Positions 38,881 through 49,314 of a stretch of 64,000 nt of DNA are shown here, one piece after another. A program made the position numbers and the translations under genes. Each line of letters opens with the position of its first letter. Within the stretch, counting starts at the first letter, position 1. The notes below the pieces were generated by a model. The model searched no databases and was not told the DNA's origin. It saw only the letters and a program-made list of their open reading frames with translations. Source of the stretch: Marinimicrobium hydrolyticum (lineage in GTDB: Bacteria; Pseudomonadota; Gammaproteobacteria; Pseudomonadales; Cellvibrionaceae); NCBI RefSeq assembly GCF_030848505.1, contig NZ_JAVDDU010000003.1, positions 186,001 to 250,000 of the forward strand, written 5' to 3'.

Positions 38881-40686
38881 ATGTTCTTAAAGATACAGCG
38901 TTACACCTTGCTAGCTTTAACCTTAATATTCGCGGCGTCTCAAGCTCATGCCAAGGACGCCGAAGCCCGCGAATTGTTCGAGCAGTTCTTTGAAGAGCAG
39001 GTCGCCCTCAGCCCCATGTACCAAACCTATTTGGGGCGCAAAACCCAGTACGACCAATGGGACGATATTAGTCCAGCGCAGGATCAGCGCGCACAGCAAC
39101 TGCGCATCGATCAACTTGATCGCTTGCGACAGTTGGACGTCGCGCAGCTGAACCCAGACAACCAACTCAGCTACCGCTTATTCGAATATCAGTTACAGCG
39201 GGGTATTGATGCCTACCAATGGCGCGATCATAACTACCCCGTCAATCAAATGTTTGGTCTGCATGCACGCATTCCATCCTTCCTCATGAATAACCATCGC
39301 ATCGACACGCCGGAAGATGCGCGTGCTTATATTACGCGCCTGCAATCCGTGGCACCGCTGATGCAACAGCTGATCGCCAATCTCGAACGACGCGCGGAAA
39401 AAGGCATTTTGGCTCCGAACTTTGTTTATCCGTACGTCATCGACGACAGCCGCAACATAATTTCTGGCGCGCCCTTTCAGCAGGACGCCGAAGACAGCCC
39501 GTTGCTGGCCGACATCCGCGCGAAGTTGGCCAATTTGGATTTGACTGATGAAGCACGGGACCAACTGTTAACAGAAGCGAAAAGTGCCCTCAAGGACTCG
39601 GTGCAACCGGGCTACCAAGCGTTAATCAGTGCGCTGGAAGACTTGGAAAAGCAAGCCGATGACAAAGCCGGCGCCTGGAAACTGCCCGAGGGCGACGCCT
39701 ACTATGCCAACGCATTGGAGCGTATGACCACCACTGAAATGTCCGCCAAGGAAATTCATGAGCTTGGGGTCGCCGAGGTAAAGCGCATTCAACAGGAGAT
39801 GCGCGGCTTAAAGAAAGAAGTGGGGTTTGAGGGCGATCTGCATGATTTTTTTCGCTACCTTCGCGAGCATCCCAAGTTCTACTTTCCTGATACAGAGGCG
39901 GGCCGCGAGGCCTTTCTCCAGCAGACCCAAGAACTCATTGACGCCATGGAAGAGCGGTTGCCCGAGCTTTTTGGGCGCCTGCCCAAGGCGGATTTAATTG
40001 TGCGCCCCGTCGAAGCATTCAGAGCTCAGTCTGCTGGTAAAGCATTTTATCAAGGGCCTGCACAGGACGGCTCCCGCCCAGGCATCTATTACATTAACTT
40101 GTATGACATGCAGAACTTACCCAAGTATCAGATGGAAGCGCTCACTTATCACGAGGCCCTACCCGGCCACCACATGCAAATTGCCATCGCCCAGGAAATG
40201 GACAATTTACCCAGCTTTCGTCGGCACAGTTCCTACACCGCCTACAGTGAGGGCTGGGGCCTGTACGCTGAACTGATTCCCAAGGAGTTGGGCTTTTACG
40301 AGGACCCCTATTCCGATTTCGGGCGCCTAGGCATGGAGTTATGGCGCGCTGTGCGTCTGGTGGTGGATACGGGCATTCACGCCAAACGCTGGACGCGGGA
40401 GCAGGCCATCGATTACTTTGTGGGACAGACACCTATGGGGCGGCCAGACGCGGTGCGCGAAGTGGAACGCTACATCGTGATGCCGGCGCAAGCGACCTCT
40501 TACAAAGTGGGCATGAACAAAATTCTGGAATTGCGCGCTTACGCGCAAGAATCGCTGGGTGAACAGTTTGATGTGCGCGCCTTTCACGACTTGGTTTTGG
40601 GCGGCGGCGCGGTACCTCTGACCATTTTGGAAGAAGAGGTACACGCCTGGGTTGCGCAACAGGAAAGCCTGCAAGACTCACCCTAA
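38881..40686 (+). CDS. DUF885 family exported metallopeptidase-like protein
   Basis: 601 residues with a signal peptide (cleavage near SQAHA at residue 23). Largely helical DUF885 protein with the zinc-site-like YHEALPGHHMQ motif near residue 425 (H-E-X4-G-H), a downstream YTAYSEGWGLYAEL and YFVGQTPMGRPDAVREVERY. The family is thought to be zinc peptidases or carboxypeptidases, but few are characterised. It starts 20 nt after the lyase-like gene, so the two may be co-transcribed. Confidence 0.85.
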   Translation: MFLKIQRYTLLALTLIFAASQAHAKDAEARELFEQFFEEQVALSPMYQTYLGRKTQYDQWDDISPAQDQRAQQLRIDQLDRLRQLDVAQLNPDNQLSYRLFEYQLQRGIDAYQWRDHNYPVNQMFGLHARIPSFLMNNHRIDTPEDARAYITRLQSVAPLMQQLIANLERRAEKGILAPNFVYPYVIDDSRNIISGAPFQQDAEDSPLLADIRAKLANLDLTDEARDQLLTEAKSALKDSVQPGYQALISALEDLEKQADDKAGAWKLPEGDAYYANALERMTTTEMSAKEIHELGVAEVKRIQQEMRGLKKEVGFEGDLHDFFRYLREHPKFYFPDTEAGREAFLQQTQELIDAMEERLPELFGRLPKADLIVRPVEAFRAQSAGKAFYQGPAQDGSRPGIYYINLYDMQNLPKYQMEALTYHEALPGHHMQIAIAQEMDNLPSFRRHSSYTAYSEGWGLYAELIPKELGFYEDPYSDFGRLGMELWRAVRLVVDTGIHAKRWTREQAIDYFVGQTPMGRPDAVREVERYIVMPAQATSYKVGMNKILELRAYAQESLGEQFDVRAFHDLVLGGGAVPLTILEEEVHAWVAQQESLQDSP

Positions 40687-40810
40687 CCATGCCTCGGGGG
40701 TCCAGCTCCACATACTATCGGGCAGAACGTAAAGGAAGCCCTGAGCTTTGAGACCCTCGGAAGGCGTACAGTAGTAAGACGCGTGCTTTCGCAGCAAGGA
40801 GAGTTGTGTC

Positions 40811-42817
40811 ATGGCTGACGAAGTCCCTCCCAAAAAACCGTCGCAGGGCGACCAGAATCTTGGGCCCCTGCCTGACGCCCGTCGGCAGCCCCCTCAATGG
40901 CTGCGCTATGTAAATATTATCTTATTGGGGTTTGTATTCTTCCTGCTCTTTCAGTGGTTGTCTCCCGGTGATGCCGAGCAACTGTCCTTTACCGAATTCA
41001 AAAACAGTGTCACCGCTGGCCAAGTACAGGAAGTCACACTTGAAGGTCACCAAGTCCGGGGCGAACTAGTGACCTTTAACGCCGACGGTCAGGCTCAAAC
41101 CCAAGCGTTCTACAGTCATATTCCCGAGTTCGCGGACAGCACCCTGCTGAACCTTCTTGAGGAGCACAATGTACACATCAGCGCAGAGGAAACCGGCGGA
41201 GACCTTTGGGCCGGACTGCTGATCGGTTTTTTACCCTGGCTAATTCTTCTGCTGCTGATCTTCTATTTCGCCCAGCGCATGCAAAAACAAATGGGCGGTG
41301 GCGACCAATCCGGCGGCATGTTCAGTTTTGGACGCTCCAAAGCCAAGCGTTTTCGAGCCGACCAACCCTCCAAGACATTTGAGGATATTGCCGGCGCCGA
41401 AAACGCCAAACAGGACCTGTGGGAAATTGTGGAATACCTCCGCGACCCAAGCTACTACCGCCGCCTGGGTGCCAAACTACCGCGCGGTTTGCTCATGGTG
41501 GGGCCTCCAGGTACTGGGAAAACAATAATGGCCAGAGCTGTGGCTGGCGAAGCCAAAGTACCTTTCTTTTCTATCTCCGGCTCGGAGTTTATTGAAATGT
41601 TCGTGGGCGTCGGCGCCTCTCGTGTTCGGGATATGTTTGAGCAGGCGCGCAAGGAAGCGCCGGCCATCATTTTTATCGATGAGCTCGATGCCATTGGCCG
41701 CTCCAGAGGCACCGGGGTGGGTGGTGGTCACGATGAGCGTGAACAAACGCTCAATCAAATTCTGTCCGAAATGGACGGCTTTTCACCCCACGAGACAGTT
41801 GTCGTGATCGCTGCCACAAACCGGCCGGACGTACTGGACCCGGCACTGATGAGGCCTGGACGCTTTGATCGCAAGGTAATATTGGACCGCCCTCACCGGG
41901 AGGCGCGGGAAAAAATCCTACAAGTGCATGTGCGTAAAGTTCCTCTGAACGAGGACGTGGATCTCGCGGCTATCGCTCGGCGTACCGTAGGCTTCTCTGG
42001 TGCGGACCTGGAAAATCTGGTCAACGAAGCGGCGCTGCTGGCCGGGCGCGAGAACGCCGATCAAGTCAATATGGATCACTTCGACCGCGCCCGGGATAAG
42101 ATTCTGATGGGGGCCGAACGTGAACAAAATATGGGGCCAGCGGAAAAACGGGTGATTGCCTATCACGAATCAGGTCACGCGCTAACGGCCTTACTGTTTC
42201 CCAAAGCGGACCCCTTGGAAAAAGTCACTATTATTCCCCGTGGCCAAGCCCTCGGTGCCACGGAGCAGGCTCAGGACGAAGACCGCCTGAATATGTCGGC
42301 CAGCTATGCGCGTGATCGAATCGCGGTTATGCTCGGCGGGAGAATGGCCGAGAAGTTAATTTTCCACGAAGTCAGCAGTGGCGCCGAGAGCGATATAGAG
42401 CAAGCCACAAAATTAGCCCGACGCATGGTGTCCCGCTGGGGAATGAGTGAAGCCGTCGGACCCGTTTCCTGCAGCTCCAGCCAGGAAGAGGTGTTTCTTG
42501 GGCGGGAAATCGCGCGGGATCGGGACTTCAGCGAAGCGACGCTGGAACGAGTTGACGCGGAGGTGCATCGGTTGATCACCGGTATTGAGGCAGACGTTGA
42601 GCGCTGTCTAACCGAAAACCGGGACAAATTATCACTGCTGGCGGAAACCCTGCTGGAAGAGGAAACGTTGGACGCCGCCCGAGTCGATGACCTACTGGGA
42701 AAAAACCTTCGCGAACAGAAAGCCGAGAGTGATGCCCGAAGAGAAACACCCCCACATTCCCGAAGCGGTAACGGAAGGCACGAAAGAGAAACCTCCCGCC
42801 GAGAGAAAAGACACTAA
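40811..42817 (+). CDS. ftsH: FtsH-type ATP-dependent zinc metalloprotease (second-type paralogue)
   Basis: 668 residues, membrane-anchored AAA protease. Helices at about 33-51 and 134-153 flank a small periplasmic domain. Walker A GPPGTGKT is at 231-238, pore FVGVG at 264-268, Walker [15 protein letters not shown] up to RPGRFDR, and the zinc site HESGH at 452-456. It is not in the usual rlmE-ftsH-folP locus and sits beside an OsmC gene, so it is probably an accessory FtsH. The C-terminal 50 residues are highly charged (RREKRH end). AAGGAG precedes the ATG. Confidence 0.92.
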   Translation: MADEVPPKKPSQGDQNLGPLPDARRQPPQWLRYVNIILLGFVFFLLFQWLSPGDAEQLSFTEFKNSVTAGQVQEVTLEGHQVRGELVTFNADGQAQTQAFYSHIPEFADSTLLNLLEEHNVHISAEETGGDLWAGLLIGFLPWLILLLLIFYFAQRMQKQMGGGDQSGGMFSFGRSKAKRFRADQPSKTFEDIAGAENAKQDLWEIVEYLRDPSYYRRLGAKLPRGLLMVGPPGTGKTIMARAVAGEAKVPFFSISGSEFIEMFVGVGASRVRDMFEQARKEAPAIIFIDELDAIGRSRGTGVGGGHDEREQTLNQILSEMDGFSPHETVVVIAATNRPDVLDPALMRPGRFDRKVILDRPHREAREKILQVHVRKVPLNEDVDLAAIARRTVGFSGADLENLVNEAALLAGRENADQVNMDHFDRARDKILMGAEREQNMGPAEKRVIAYHESGHALTALLFPKADPLEKVTIIPRGQALGATEQAQDEDRLNMSASYARDRIAVMLGGRMAEKLIFHEVSSGAESDIEQATKLARRMVSRWGMSEAVGPVSCSSSQEEVFLGREIARDRDFSEATLERVDAEVHRLITGIEADVERCLTENRDKLSLLAETLLEEETLDAARVDDLLGKNLREQKAESDARRETPPHSRSGNGRHERETSRREKRH

Positions 42818-42881
42818 AAACAGGCAAGGGGGGGAGATGTATTACTTTGAAAGAAACATGAAAAAATGGGGAAACGCCGGA

Positions 42882-42919
42882 ACGGCAGAAACGAAACTAA
42901 ACGGTTCCGTTTCTGCCGT
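42882..42919. terminator. Terminator-like hairpin between convergent ftsH and osmC
   Basis: A 12-bp stem ACGGCAGAAACG/CGTTTCTGCCGT closes a 14-nt loop between the stops of the convergent ftsH and osmC genes. T-rich tracts on either side are weak, so it is likely a shared bidirectional terminator rather than a strong one. Confidence 0.6.
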
Positions 42920-42924
42920 GTCTC

Positions 42925-43347
42925 TTACCCTACCAATCGTGCTTCCAGACTGATGTCCGCCTTCAACAATTGGGAGATAGGACAATTTTCCTTGGCTTTA
43001 GTCGCCGCGTCCTCGAAACGCACATTGTCGAGTCCCGGCACTTCCGCCGTGCAGTTTAAGTGGATCCGGGTTACGCCGAAGCCATCCCCCGTCTTTTCCA
43101 ACTCTACGCCCGCTTTCGTGTCGATGCGATCAGCGTGATGGCCGTCTTCATCGAGGATTTTGGCCAGCGCCATGGAAAAACAACCGGCGTGAGCTGCACC
43201 AATCAACTCTTCAGGGTTGGTTCCCTGAGCATCTTGAAAGCGGGTATCGAATGAGTACTGGCGGCTGTCCAGCGCACCACTGGCGGTAGAAATTTCACCA
43301 TGACCTTTGACGCCACCTTCCCAATGAGCACTTGCGTTGCGTTGCAT
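42925..43347 (-). CDS. osmC: OsmC-family peroxiredoxin-like protein
   Basis: 140 residues. Reduces organic hydroperoxides through two cysteines, seen at HAGCFSMAL (about Cys55) and KENCPISQLL (about Cys120). The N-terminal NPEELIGAAHAG block is typical of OsmC rather than Ohr. AAGGAGG lies right before the ATG at 43347. Convergent with the FtsH gene and followed upstream by the host-attachment-type gene, forming a small stress-related group. Confidence 0.9.
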   Translation of the reverse strand: MQRNASAHWEGGVKGHGEISTASGALDSRQYSFDTRFQDAQGTNPEELIGAAHAGCFSMALAKILDEDGHHADRIDTKAGVELEKTGDGFGVTRIHLNCTAEVPGLDNVRFEDAATKAKENCPISQLLKADISLEARLVG

Positions 43348-43412
43348 ACATCCTCCTTAGGGTTTTGTTCCACGCTTGCCGCGCGTCCCCGGAAACCCGG
43401 TTGGCGCTGGCT

Positions 43413-43874
43413 TCACTTTAATCGTTCGGGCAGATGCTTGCGTAAATCCCGTGCCGCCATATGCCCAAAATCTTTGGCAATTTCATCAGCAATCAGGGGT
43501 TTCAGGTTGCCATTCAAATGTTTCCTCAGCTCGCCCAAAAACGGCGGCGATGCCACCAGATATAGACGTTCCAACCGGCCCTGGGTTCGCTCAAGATCCA
43601 ACTTTTGAGCCAACTGCCGTGCAAAGCGCTGAATGCTGACGTCCTTTGGATCGGTCGGCTCTTCCGCCGCACTCCGGCCGTTCACGCTCCGGTCCTGAAA
43701 TCGGCCCGGGCGATCGCTCACTAAATCCTCTCCGCGCATGCGTGCTTCGGGATTTATATCCACACCCAATTCGTGCAAATCCCCCGTGGGGCTATCGACA
43801 CTGAAAAAGCGGGCCTGGCCAGCGTTGGCCACCAGAATCTGAACTTTGGGCATGGTGAAATGGGTATTGGTCAT
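43413..43874 (-). CDS. Host-attachment protein family (eRF1-like fold)
   Basis: 153 residues; family named for an Agrobacterium protein needed for attachment to host cells. VQILVANAGQARFFSVD at the start and LVASPPFLGELRKHL near the C-terminus are the hallmark blocks, shared with bacterial eRF1-domain-like proteins that may bind ribosomes or nucleotides. Start at 43874 after GAGGAG. Located upstream of osmC on the same strand (65 nt), probably co-expressed. Function here is unknown. Confidence 0.85.
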   Translation of the reverse strand: MTNTHFTMPKVQILVANAGQARFFSVDSPTGDLHELGVDINPEARMRGEDLVSDRPGRFQDRSVNGRSAAEEPTDPKDVSIQRFARQLAQKLDLERTQGRLERLYLVASPPFLGELRKHLNGNLKPLIADEIAKDFGHMAARDLRKHLPERLK

Positions 43875-44027
43875 AGACGTCTCCTCATGAAAGGGGCACC
43901 AGAAAAGACATTTGACTGACTAGCCGGTGCAAAAAAACGGGAGCCGTCTTTCACACTAACAAAGCGTCTTAAAGCCGACAAGCGTAATTTGATTGGCCAA
44001 CAACCAATCCGGCAAGAGATCTTGAGA

Positions 44028-44762
44028 TTATGCGTAGGCGAAAATGCCTCTGAGCAGAGCGGCACAACCGGCCACGGCTGCTACACCAAGAACGATGGGG
44101 CGAAAAGCGCCGAACGGGAGACGGTGCACGACCAATCCGGACAACCAAAAACCGATCAACACCCCAGGAAAGGTAACCGCCACCAGTTTCATTTCCGACA
44201 CACCGATATAACCCGCTGGCGCGAGGACCACAATACTGGCGCAGCTTCCGAAAAGAAAAAACGCGGCTAAGTTTGCGCGCACCCGGGGGCCGGTCTCGTT
44301 TTGATAAATCAAACCCATAGGTGGCCCACCAACGGCGGTTATGGTGCCCATGTACCCGGACGCGCCCCCGGCGAAGAGACTGTTGCGATCCGACAGGTGC
44401 GGGCGATACCCGACAACGCTGAGAGCCACGGCTAAAAGTATCAAAGCGCCAAACGCCAGCGCAAAGCCCTGCTCGGTGAGCAGTGTTAGGGTAAAACCGG
44501 CCAATACGGTGCCGACAATGTTGCCGCCAATAGCGTAGCGAACGGGCCGAAAGCTCAAGCTGGCGCGGTTACGCACCAACATCAATACATTTAACAGAAC
44601 GGCGTTGATAATCATCACACCGGGGAGAAACGCGGGACTGATCAAAAAGATCAAGGGAGCCGCCAATGTCCCGATACCATAGCCCGCCACGCCTTGCAGG
44701 CAGGCGCCTGCCAGCAGGGCCAGATTGGCTAAAAGAATTTGTAACAGGCTAAGGTCAGACAC
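44028..44762 (-). CDS. TauE/SafE-family membrane exporter
   Basis: 244 residues with about eight predicted helices and the two-half TauE/SafE layout: an N-terminal GVAGYGIGTLAAP motif and the second-half GTITAVGGPPMGLIYQ. Family members are thought to export sulphite, sulphonates or related anions. No sulphur gene is adjacent, so substrate remains open. Not obviously in an operon. Confidence 0.88.
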   Translation of the reverse strand: MSDLSLLQILLANLALLAGACLQGVAGYGIGTLAAPLIFLISPAFLPGVMIINAVLLNVLMLVRNRASLSFRPVRYAIGGNIVGTVLAGFTLTLLTEQGFALAFGALILLAVALSVVGYRPHLSDRNSLFAGGASGYMGTITAVGGPPMGLIYQNETGPRVRANLAAFFLFGSCASIVVLAPAGYIGVSEMKLVAVTFPGVLIGFWLSGLVVHRLPFGAFRPIVLGVAAVAGCAALLRGIFAYA

Positions 44763-44829
44763 GAGGGTCCTTGCGTCAGTTTAAGGGTGAAATTTTATCA
44801 CCCTAGGGCGTGAATGCGGTGGTGTCGCG

Positions 44830-45771
44830 TCAAAGCGCCTCAAAATCGAAGGCAATGACTTCACCGATGGTGCCTGCCCCGGTAATACACATCAACAGTC
44901 GATCGACTCCTAAAGCCACACCGGCGCTGTCGGGCAAGCCGTACTCCAGGGCTTGCAGTAACTTCTGATCACTGGGATAGACGGGTAGATTTTCCAGGCT
45001 GCGGCGGGCCAAATCGGCTTCGAAGCGTTCGGCCTGCTCGCTGGCATCGGTCAACTCCCAATACCCGTTGGCCAACTCCATGCCATTGAGAAAGGCTTCA
45101 AATCGTCGCGCCACTGGCTGCCCCGAAGCGTCTGGAGTAATGCGAGCGAGAGCGGCCTGACCGGCCGGGTAGTCGTACACAAAAACCAGACCCGAATCGA
45201 GCTTGGGCTCAAGCACATGAGTCACTAACAAATCGAGCCACAGGTTGCGGTCGTCAGACTCAATACCCGTTTCAATCCACTGCCGCGCCACCACTTCCAG
45301 CTCAGGCACACTGGCCGTATGCGGGTCCAGATGCAGAGACTTGAACCAGTCCCGATAGGAAATTTTCTGCACGGGCAAACCGGGAAGCACATGCTCCAAC
45401 AACTGCGCCACTTCAGCCATCAGCTGATGGTCATCAAAGCCGGGGCGATACCACTCCAACAGGGTAAATTCAGGATTGTGACGGCGGCCCTTTTCACCGT
45501 TGCGAAAGACTTTACCCAGCGAGTAAATCGCTCCGCTGCCGGCGGCGAGCAGGCGCTTCATGGCAAATTCCGGGGAGGTTTGCAGGTAGCAAGTTCTGCT
45601 CCCACTCACAACGGAAATCGAGTCGATATAAGGGTCAGTCACCGCTGCGGCGCCCACAACGGGCGCCTCGATCTCCAGCACTCGCCGTTGAGCAAAGAAC
45701 GCCCGTACCTGTTGATACAACTGTGCACGGGCGCGCAAAGAGTCCAAGGAGGCAGAGGGGCGCCAAGTCAT
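44830..45771 (-). CDS. epmA: EF-P beta-lysine ligase EpmA (PoxA/GenX)
   Basis: 313-residue truncated class II lysyl-tRNA-synthetase paralogue lacking the anticodon-binding domain. It has class II motif 2 (VFRNGEKGRRHNPEFTLLEWYRPG) and motif 3 (GVALGVDRLLM). Attaches (R)-beta-lysine to EF-P Lys34. Starts 8 nt after efp on the same strand; with efp and divergent epmB this gives the complete modification pathway except EpmC. Confidence 0.95.
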   Translation of the reverse strand: MTWRPSASLDSLRARAQLYQQVRAFFAQRRVLEIEAPVVGAAAVTDPYIDSISVVSGSRTCYLQTSPEFAMKRLLAAGSGAIYSLGKVFRNGEKGRRHNPEFTLLEWYRPGFDDHQLMAEVAQLLEHVLPGLPVQKISYRDWFKSLHLDPHTASVPELEVVARQWIETGIESDDRNLWLDLLVTHVLEPKLDSGLVFVYDYPAGQAALARITPDASGQPVARRFEAFLNGMELANGYWELTDASEQAERFEADLARRSLENLPVYPSDQKLLQALEYGLPDSAGVALGVDRLLMCITGAGTIGEVIAFDFEAL

Positions 45772-45779
45772 AAGTCGGC

Positions 45780-46352
45780 CTAATCTTTGGAGGCGCGGCC
45801 CAGATACTCACCGGTGCGGGTGTCTACGCGTACGATTTCACCCACATTCATAAACAAAGGTACTTTTACCACCGCGCCGGTGCTCAGAGTGGCGGGCTTG
45901 GTGCCGCCCTGCGCTGTGTCACCTTTCAAACCAGGATCGGTTTCCACCACTTCCAGTTCTACGTGATTGGGTGGAGTAACGGCCAAAGGCGCGCCATTGA
46001 ACAGGGTGACGATGCACTTATCCTGCTCCTTGATCCACTTTGCCGTGTCGCCTACCGCGTTTTTGTCCGCGGGATGCTGCTCAAAGGTGTCGGGGTCCAT
46101 AAAGTGCCAAAACTCGCCGTCACTGTAGAGAAATTCCATGGTTTGGTCGGTCACATCAGCGCCTTCCAAGTGTTCGCTGCCGCGGAATGTACGCTCCCAG
46201 ACCCGTCCGGTTTTCAGGTTGCGCAATTTGACCCGATTGAACGCCTGCCCCTTACCGGGCTTGACCAGCTCGTTCTCTACGATGTTGCACGGATCTCCGT
46301 CCAGCATGACTTTCAACCCGACCCGGAAATCATTGATAGAATAGGTGGCCAT
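45780..46352 (-). CDS. efp: Translation elongation factor P
   Basis: 190 residues, three-domain EF-P. The modifiable lysine is Lys34 in VKPGKGQAF, as in E. coli, consistent with beta-lysylation by EpmA/EpmB rather than rhamnosylation (Arg32 type). Relieves ribosome stalling at polyproline. It is 36 nt from the divergent epmB start. Confidence 0.97.
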   Translation of the reverse strand: MATYSINDFRVGLKVMLDGDPCNIVENELVKPGKGQAFNRVKLRNLKTGRVWERTFRGSEHLEGADVTDQTMEFLYSDGEFWHFMDPDTFEQHPADKNAVGDTAKWIKEQDKCIVTLFNGAPLAVTPPNHVELEVVETDPGLKGDTAQGGTKPATLSTGAVVKVPLFMNVGEIVRVDTRTGEYLGRASKD

Positions 46353-46388
46353 ATACCCTCACGATAATAGAAGCTTCAAAAGGCGCCC

Positions 46389-47396
46389 ATGATACATCGA
46401 ACCGCAGACACATGGCAGGGCCCACGCTGGCAAAATGAATTGACCGACCTGATTCGCTCCCCCGCTGAATTAATTGAACTGCTGGAACTGGATCCGGCAT
46501 TGTTGCCATCGGCGCTGGCCGCCGCAGGGGATTTTGCCTTGCGAGTCCCCAGGCCCTACGCCATGCGCATTCGTAAGGGTGACGCCCACGACCCTCTGTT
46601 GCGCCAGGTGCTGCCGCTGGGTGATGAACTGTTGGCGGCGCCGGGGTACAGCGCCGACCCGTTGCAGGAGAAAAGCACCAATCCCGTGCCCGGCCTTATC
46701 CACAAATACCCGGGCCGCGTACTGCTGATCGTTTCCGGCAGCTGCGCGATCAACTGCCGCTATTGCTTTCGGCGTCACTTCCCCTATCAGGACAACAACC
46801 CCGGGCGCGCGGCCTGGCAGCGTGCACTGGACTATATCGCCGCCGATTCCAGCATTACTGAAGTCATCTACAGCGGTGGCGATCCACTCAGCGCCCCGGA
46901 TCGACACCTGACGTGGCTAACTCAAGCCGTCGAGGCCATTGCGCATGTGCGCCGTTTGCGCATCCACTCCCGCCTGCCAGTGGTCATCCCCAGTCGGATT
47001 GATGACGAATGCCTGAGCTGGATGACCAACCACCGACTGGATACCAGCCTGGTCATCCACAGCAACCACGCCAACGAAATCGATGCGCACTTGGCCGAGG
47101 CTTTAGGGCGGGTGCGTGCCGCGGGTATCACTTTGCTCAACCAAACTGTACTGCTGAAGGGCGTCAACGACTCCTTGGCAGCGCTTCATGAGCTCAGTGA
47201 GCGCCTATTCGCCTGCGGCGTACTACCCTATTACCTGCATCTTTTGGATAAAGTCACCGGTGCTCAGCACTTTGACCTCCCCGTGTCCCGCGCCCTCGAA
47301 TTACACCAGGGGCTGCGGGATACCCTGCCCGGCTATCTGGTGCCCAAGCTGGTTCGGGAAGTTCCTGGTGCCCACAGCAAGACCCCGGTAGTCTAG
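46389..47396 (+). CDS. epmB: EF-P (R)-beta-lysine aminomutase EpmB
   Basis: 335 residues, radical SAM lysine 2,3-aminomutase family. The cluster motif C-X3-C-X2-C is CAINCRYC. PLP-site region YYLHLLDKVTGAQHF is present. Shorter than clostridial 2,3-aminomutases, as expected for EpmB. Makes the beta-lysine used by EpmA. Divergent from efp-epmA. Confidence 0.95.
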   Translation: MIHRTADTWQGPRWQNELTDLIRSPAELIELLELDPALLPSALAAAGDFALRVPRPYAMRIRKGDAHDPLLRQVLPLGDELLAAPGYSADPLQEKSTNPVPGLIHKYPGRVLLIVSGSCAINCRYCFRRHFPYQDNNPGRAAWQRALDYIAADSSITEVIYSGGDPLSAPDRHLTWLTQAVEAIAHVRRLRIHSRLPVVIPSRIDDECLSWMTNHRLDTSLVIHSNHANEIDAHLAEALGRVRAAGITLLNQTVLLKGVNDSLAALHELSERLFACGVLPYYLHLLDKVTGAQHFDLPVSRALELHQGLRDTLPGYLVPKLVREVPGAHSKTPVV

Positions 47397-47415
47397 GGAG
47401 CCTCGCTCCCTAGAC
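47391..47415 (+). terminator. Perfect hairpin spanning the epmB stop codon
   Basis: GTCTAGGGAGC-CTC-GCTCCCTAGAC: an 11-bp perfect stem whose left arm includes the TAG stop. No T-run follows, so it is either a Rho-independent terminator without tract or an mRNA-stabilising hairpin. Confidence 0.5.
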
Positions 47416-47479
47416 TCTGCGACGTTAGCCAAAATTCGCTATAGTCTCTGATAACCCACAAGCACCGAGTTGCTCATTA

Positions 47480-49279
47480 ATGATGGATGAGACGAAACTG
47501 AATCAATGGCTGGAACGCATCAAGTTACCCGAGCGTGACTTGGATGAGCTGAGTTTCTGCGCAAGTAACAAGGCCGGGGCCGTGCGCGACTGGGTTCAGG
47601 AACTGCCCATGACGCGCACCAGCTATGTGTGCAGCATGCTGTACCAAGCCCTGCCTGAAGTGGCGCGACTGAAAACGGCTCCCGAAACGCGCATGGAAAT
47701 GCTGGAAGTTCTGCGCCCCGCTGTGCAGCATGCCATTGAGGGCTTGTCTCACCAGTTTCTGAATCAACCCGTGATTTTGCCTGAGCCGGCCCGAAAGGCC
47801 GCCACCGTTGCTCAAGCCCTGCAAAAACACCTCAGTAACGCCTACTTGGTGGCGGTGTCAGATTTTGCCCACAAGCGCAAAACCAGCACCGAGGGATTGG
47901 ACCTATGGGCGTTGGCCATTCACCGCAGCGTTACCGGTTTAGGGGTATTGTTGCTGCGCAGCTACCAACTCTATACCCCCCGACCAGCGCAGCTGTGGAA
48001 CGAACTGCACGCGCTATACGCCTTGGCGGAAGAGACACAACTTCACCAGCACCTTGTAGAGGATCCGCTGCCCCACCACGCGGGCCTGAACACCGTTGAG
48101 CTGACCTATATGCGTCTGCTGCTACTGGAGTGCGCGCATCCCAACCAGCTGCGCCAGGAAGAAATCACCACCACTTATAGAGCACTCGAAGAGCTGGCGC
48201 CCATGGCGCGGCTGATGAATTACAACCGGGGGCAGAAAGACGGCCTCTATGCCGTCGCGCTGGAGGGCAATCAGCCGCCCGTCTACAAATCGCGACTGCC
48301 CGAGGGCGTACACAACATTCGGGAAATCGACTGCAGCCAACTTGTGGCCGCGCTCAGCGCTGAAAAACCTGCGAGTGGCCGCTCCGATCGCAACCGATAC
48401 GGGCTCCTGCCACCACTTAACGAACATTTGATCCGCTCCTGGAACACTGTCAGTCAGCGCAGTTTCGAGCGTCAATCAAGACGAGGTCAGGTGGAACTGA
48501 CTGTAGGTCTGTCGAACCTACACTTCCAGCTCGCTGGACAGGTGCCTTTCAAGCAGTTTTTAAACCAGGAAAGCGGCGTGTACGGCAATGACAAGAGTCC
48601 GTTTGCCGAGCGGCGCTCCGCCTTGCTCGAGGCCGAGGACGGGGACGACCCCTGGGACAGCGCATTCGATGTAGGTAAAACGCGCCTGGCCGGGAACAAC
48701 TTACCGAGTATCAATATAGAACGCAGTATCAAACAACGGCATAAAGAGGTGTACCAGGGGAAACACCCCATTTATGCCATTCCCATCGTCGACACCAGTC
48801 TGGGCGGTTATTGCCTGGAGTGGCGCGAGCAGATTCCCTCCCAAGTAAAAGCCGGTGAGTTGCTGGGAATTCGAGAAGAAGGGCGGCACAAATGGAGCCT
48901 GGCGGTGGTGCGTTGGATGCAACAGACTCGCAATGCCACGCTTCTCGGGCTGCAAATACTGGCGCCGCAAGCCCAGCCTTTGGCGGCGGCGGTCATTCAA
49001 AAGTCCGGAGAGGAGTCGGAATTCATGCGTGCCCTGCAGGTGCCACCGATGAAAGCCATCGGCCAGCCCGCCACCTTGATCATGAACGCCGTATCCTTTC
49101 ACGAATACAGTAAAGTGCGGCTTTTTCAGCCCACAGAGGGCCTGGACAACGAGCGGACCCGACCGGAGCGGACTCTTCAGCTGACCAGGCGGCGGTTCTC
49201 CACGGGCGCCATCAGCCAGTTTGAGTTCCGAGAGTTAGAGGGCAGTCCCACTCGCCGAAGGCCTTCGGATGATTTCTAA
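47480..49279 (+). CDS. Conserved protein of unknown function upstream of fimX
   Basis: 599 residues, soluble, no signal peptide. The first ~300 residues are helical; a later part is mixed and begins RSFERQSRRGQVELTVGLSN, which faintly recalls the RxxxR...S pattern of PilZ (c-di-GMP-binding) domains but lacks the full motif. The C-terminus is arginine-rich (TRRRFSTG, RRRPSDDF). From memory P. aeruginosa carries a conserved uncharacterised gene (PA4958) immediately before fimX; this appears to be its counterpart. A role in type IV pilus or c-di-GMP signalling is inference from that neighbour only. Confidence 0.7.
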   Translation: MMDETKLNQWLERIKLPERDLDELSFCASNKAGAVRDWVQELPMTRTSYVCSMLYQALPEVARLKTAPETRMEMLEVLRPAVQHAIEGLSHQFLNQPVILPEPARKAATVAQALQKHLSNAYLVAVSDFAHKRKTSTEGLDLWALAIHRSVTGLGVLLLRSYQLYTPRPAQLWNELHALYALAEETQLHQHLVEDPLPHHAGLNTVELTYMRLLLLECAHPNQLRQEEITTTYRALEELAPMARLMNYNRGQKDGLYAVALEGNQPPVYKSRLPEGVHNIREIDCSQLVAALSAEKPASGRSDRNRYGLLPPLNEHLIRSWNTVSQRSFERQSRRGQVELTVGLSNLHFQLAGQVPFKQFLNQESGVYGNDKSPFAERRSALLEAEDGDDPWDSAFDVGKTRLAGNNLPSINIERSIKQRHKEVYQGKHPIYAIPIVDTSLGGYCLEWREQIPSQVKAGELLGIREEGRHKWSLAVVRWMQQTRNATLLGLQILAPQAQPLAAAVIQKSGEESEFMRALQVPPMKAIGQPATLIMNAVSFHEYSKVRLFQPTEGLDNERTRPERTLQLTRRRFSTGAISQFEFRELEGSPTRRRPSDDF

Positions 49280-49296
49280 GGCTTAAAGTGGCACGA

Positions 49297-49314
49297 AATG
49301 CAACAAATTGCATT
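49297..49314. promoter_or_regulatory. Short inverted repeat upstream of fimX
   Basis: AATGCAA-CAAA-TTGCATT: a 7-bp perfect inverted repeat about 175 bp before the fimX start and just after the preceding gene. It may be an operator; the cognate regulator cannot be named. Confidence 0.3.
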
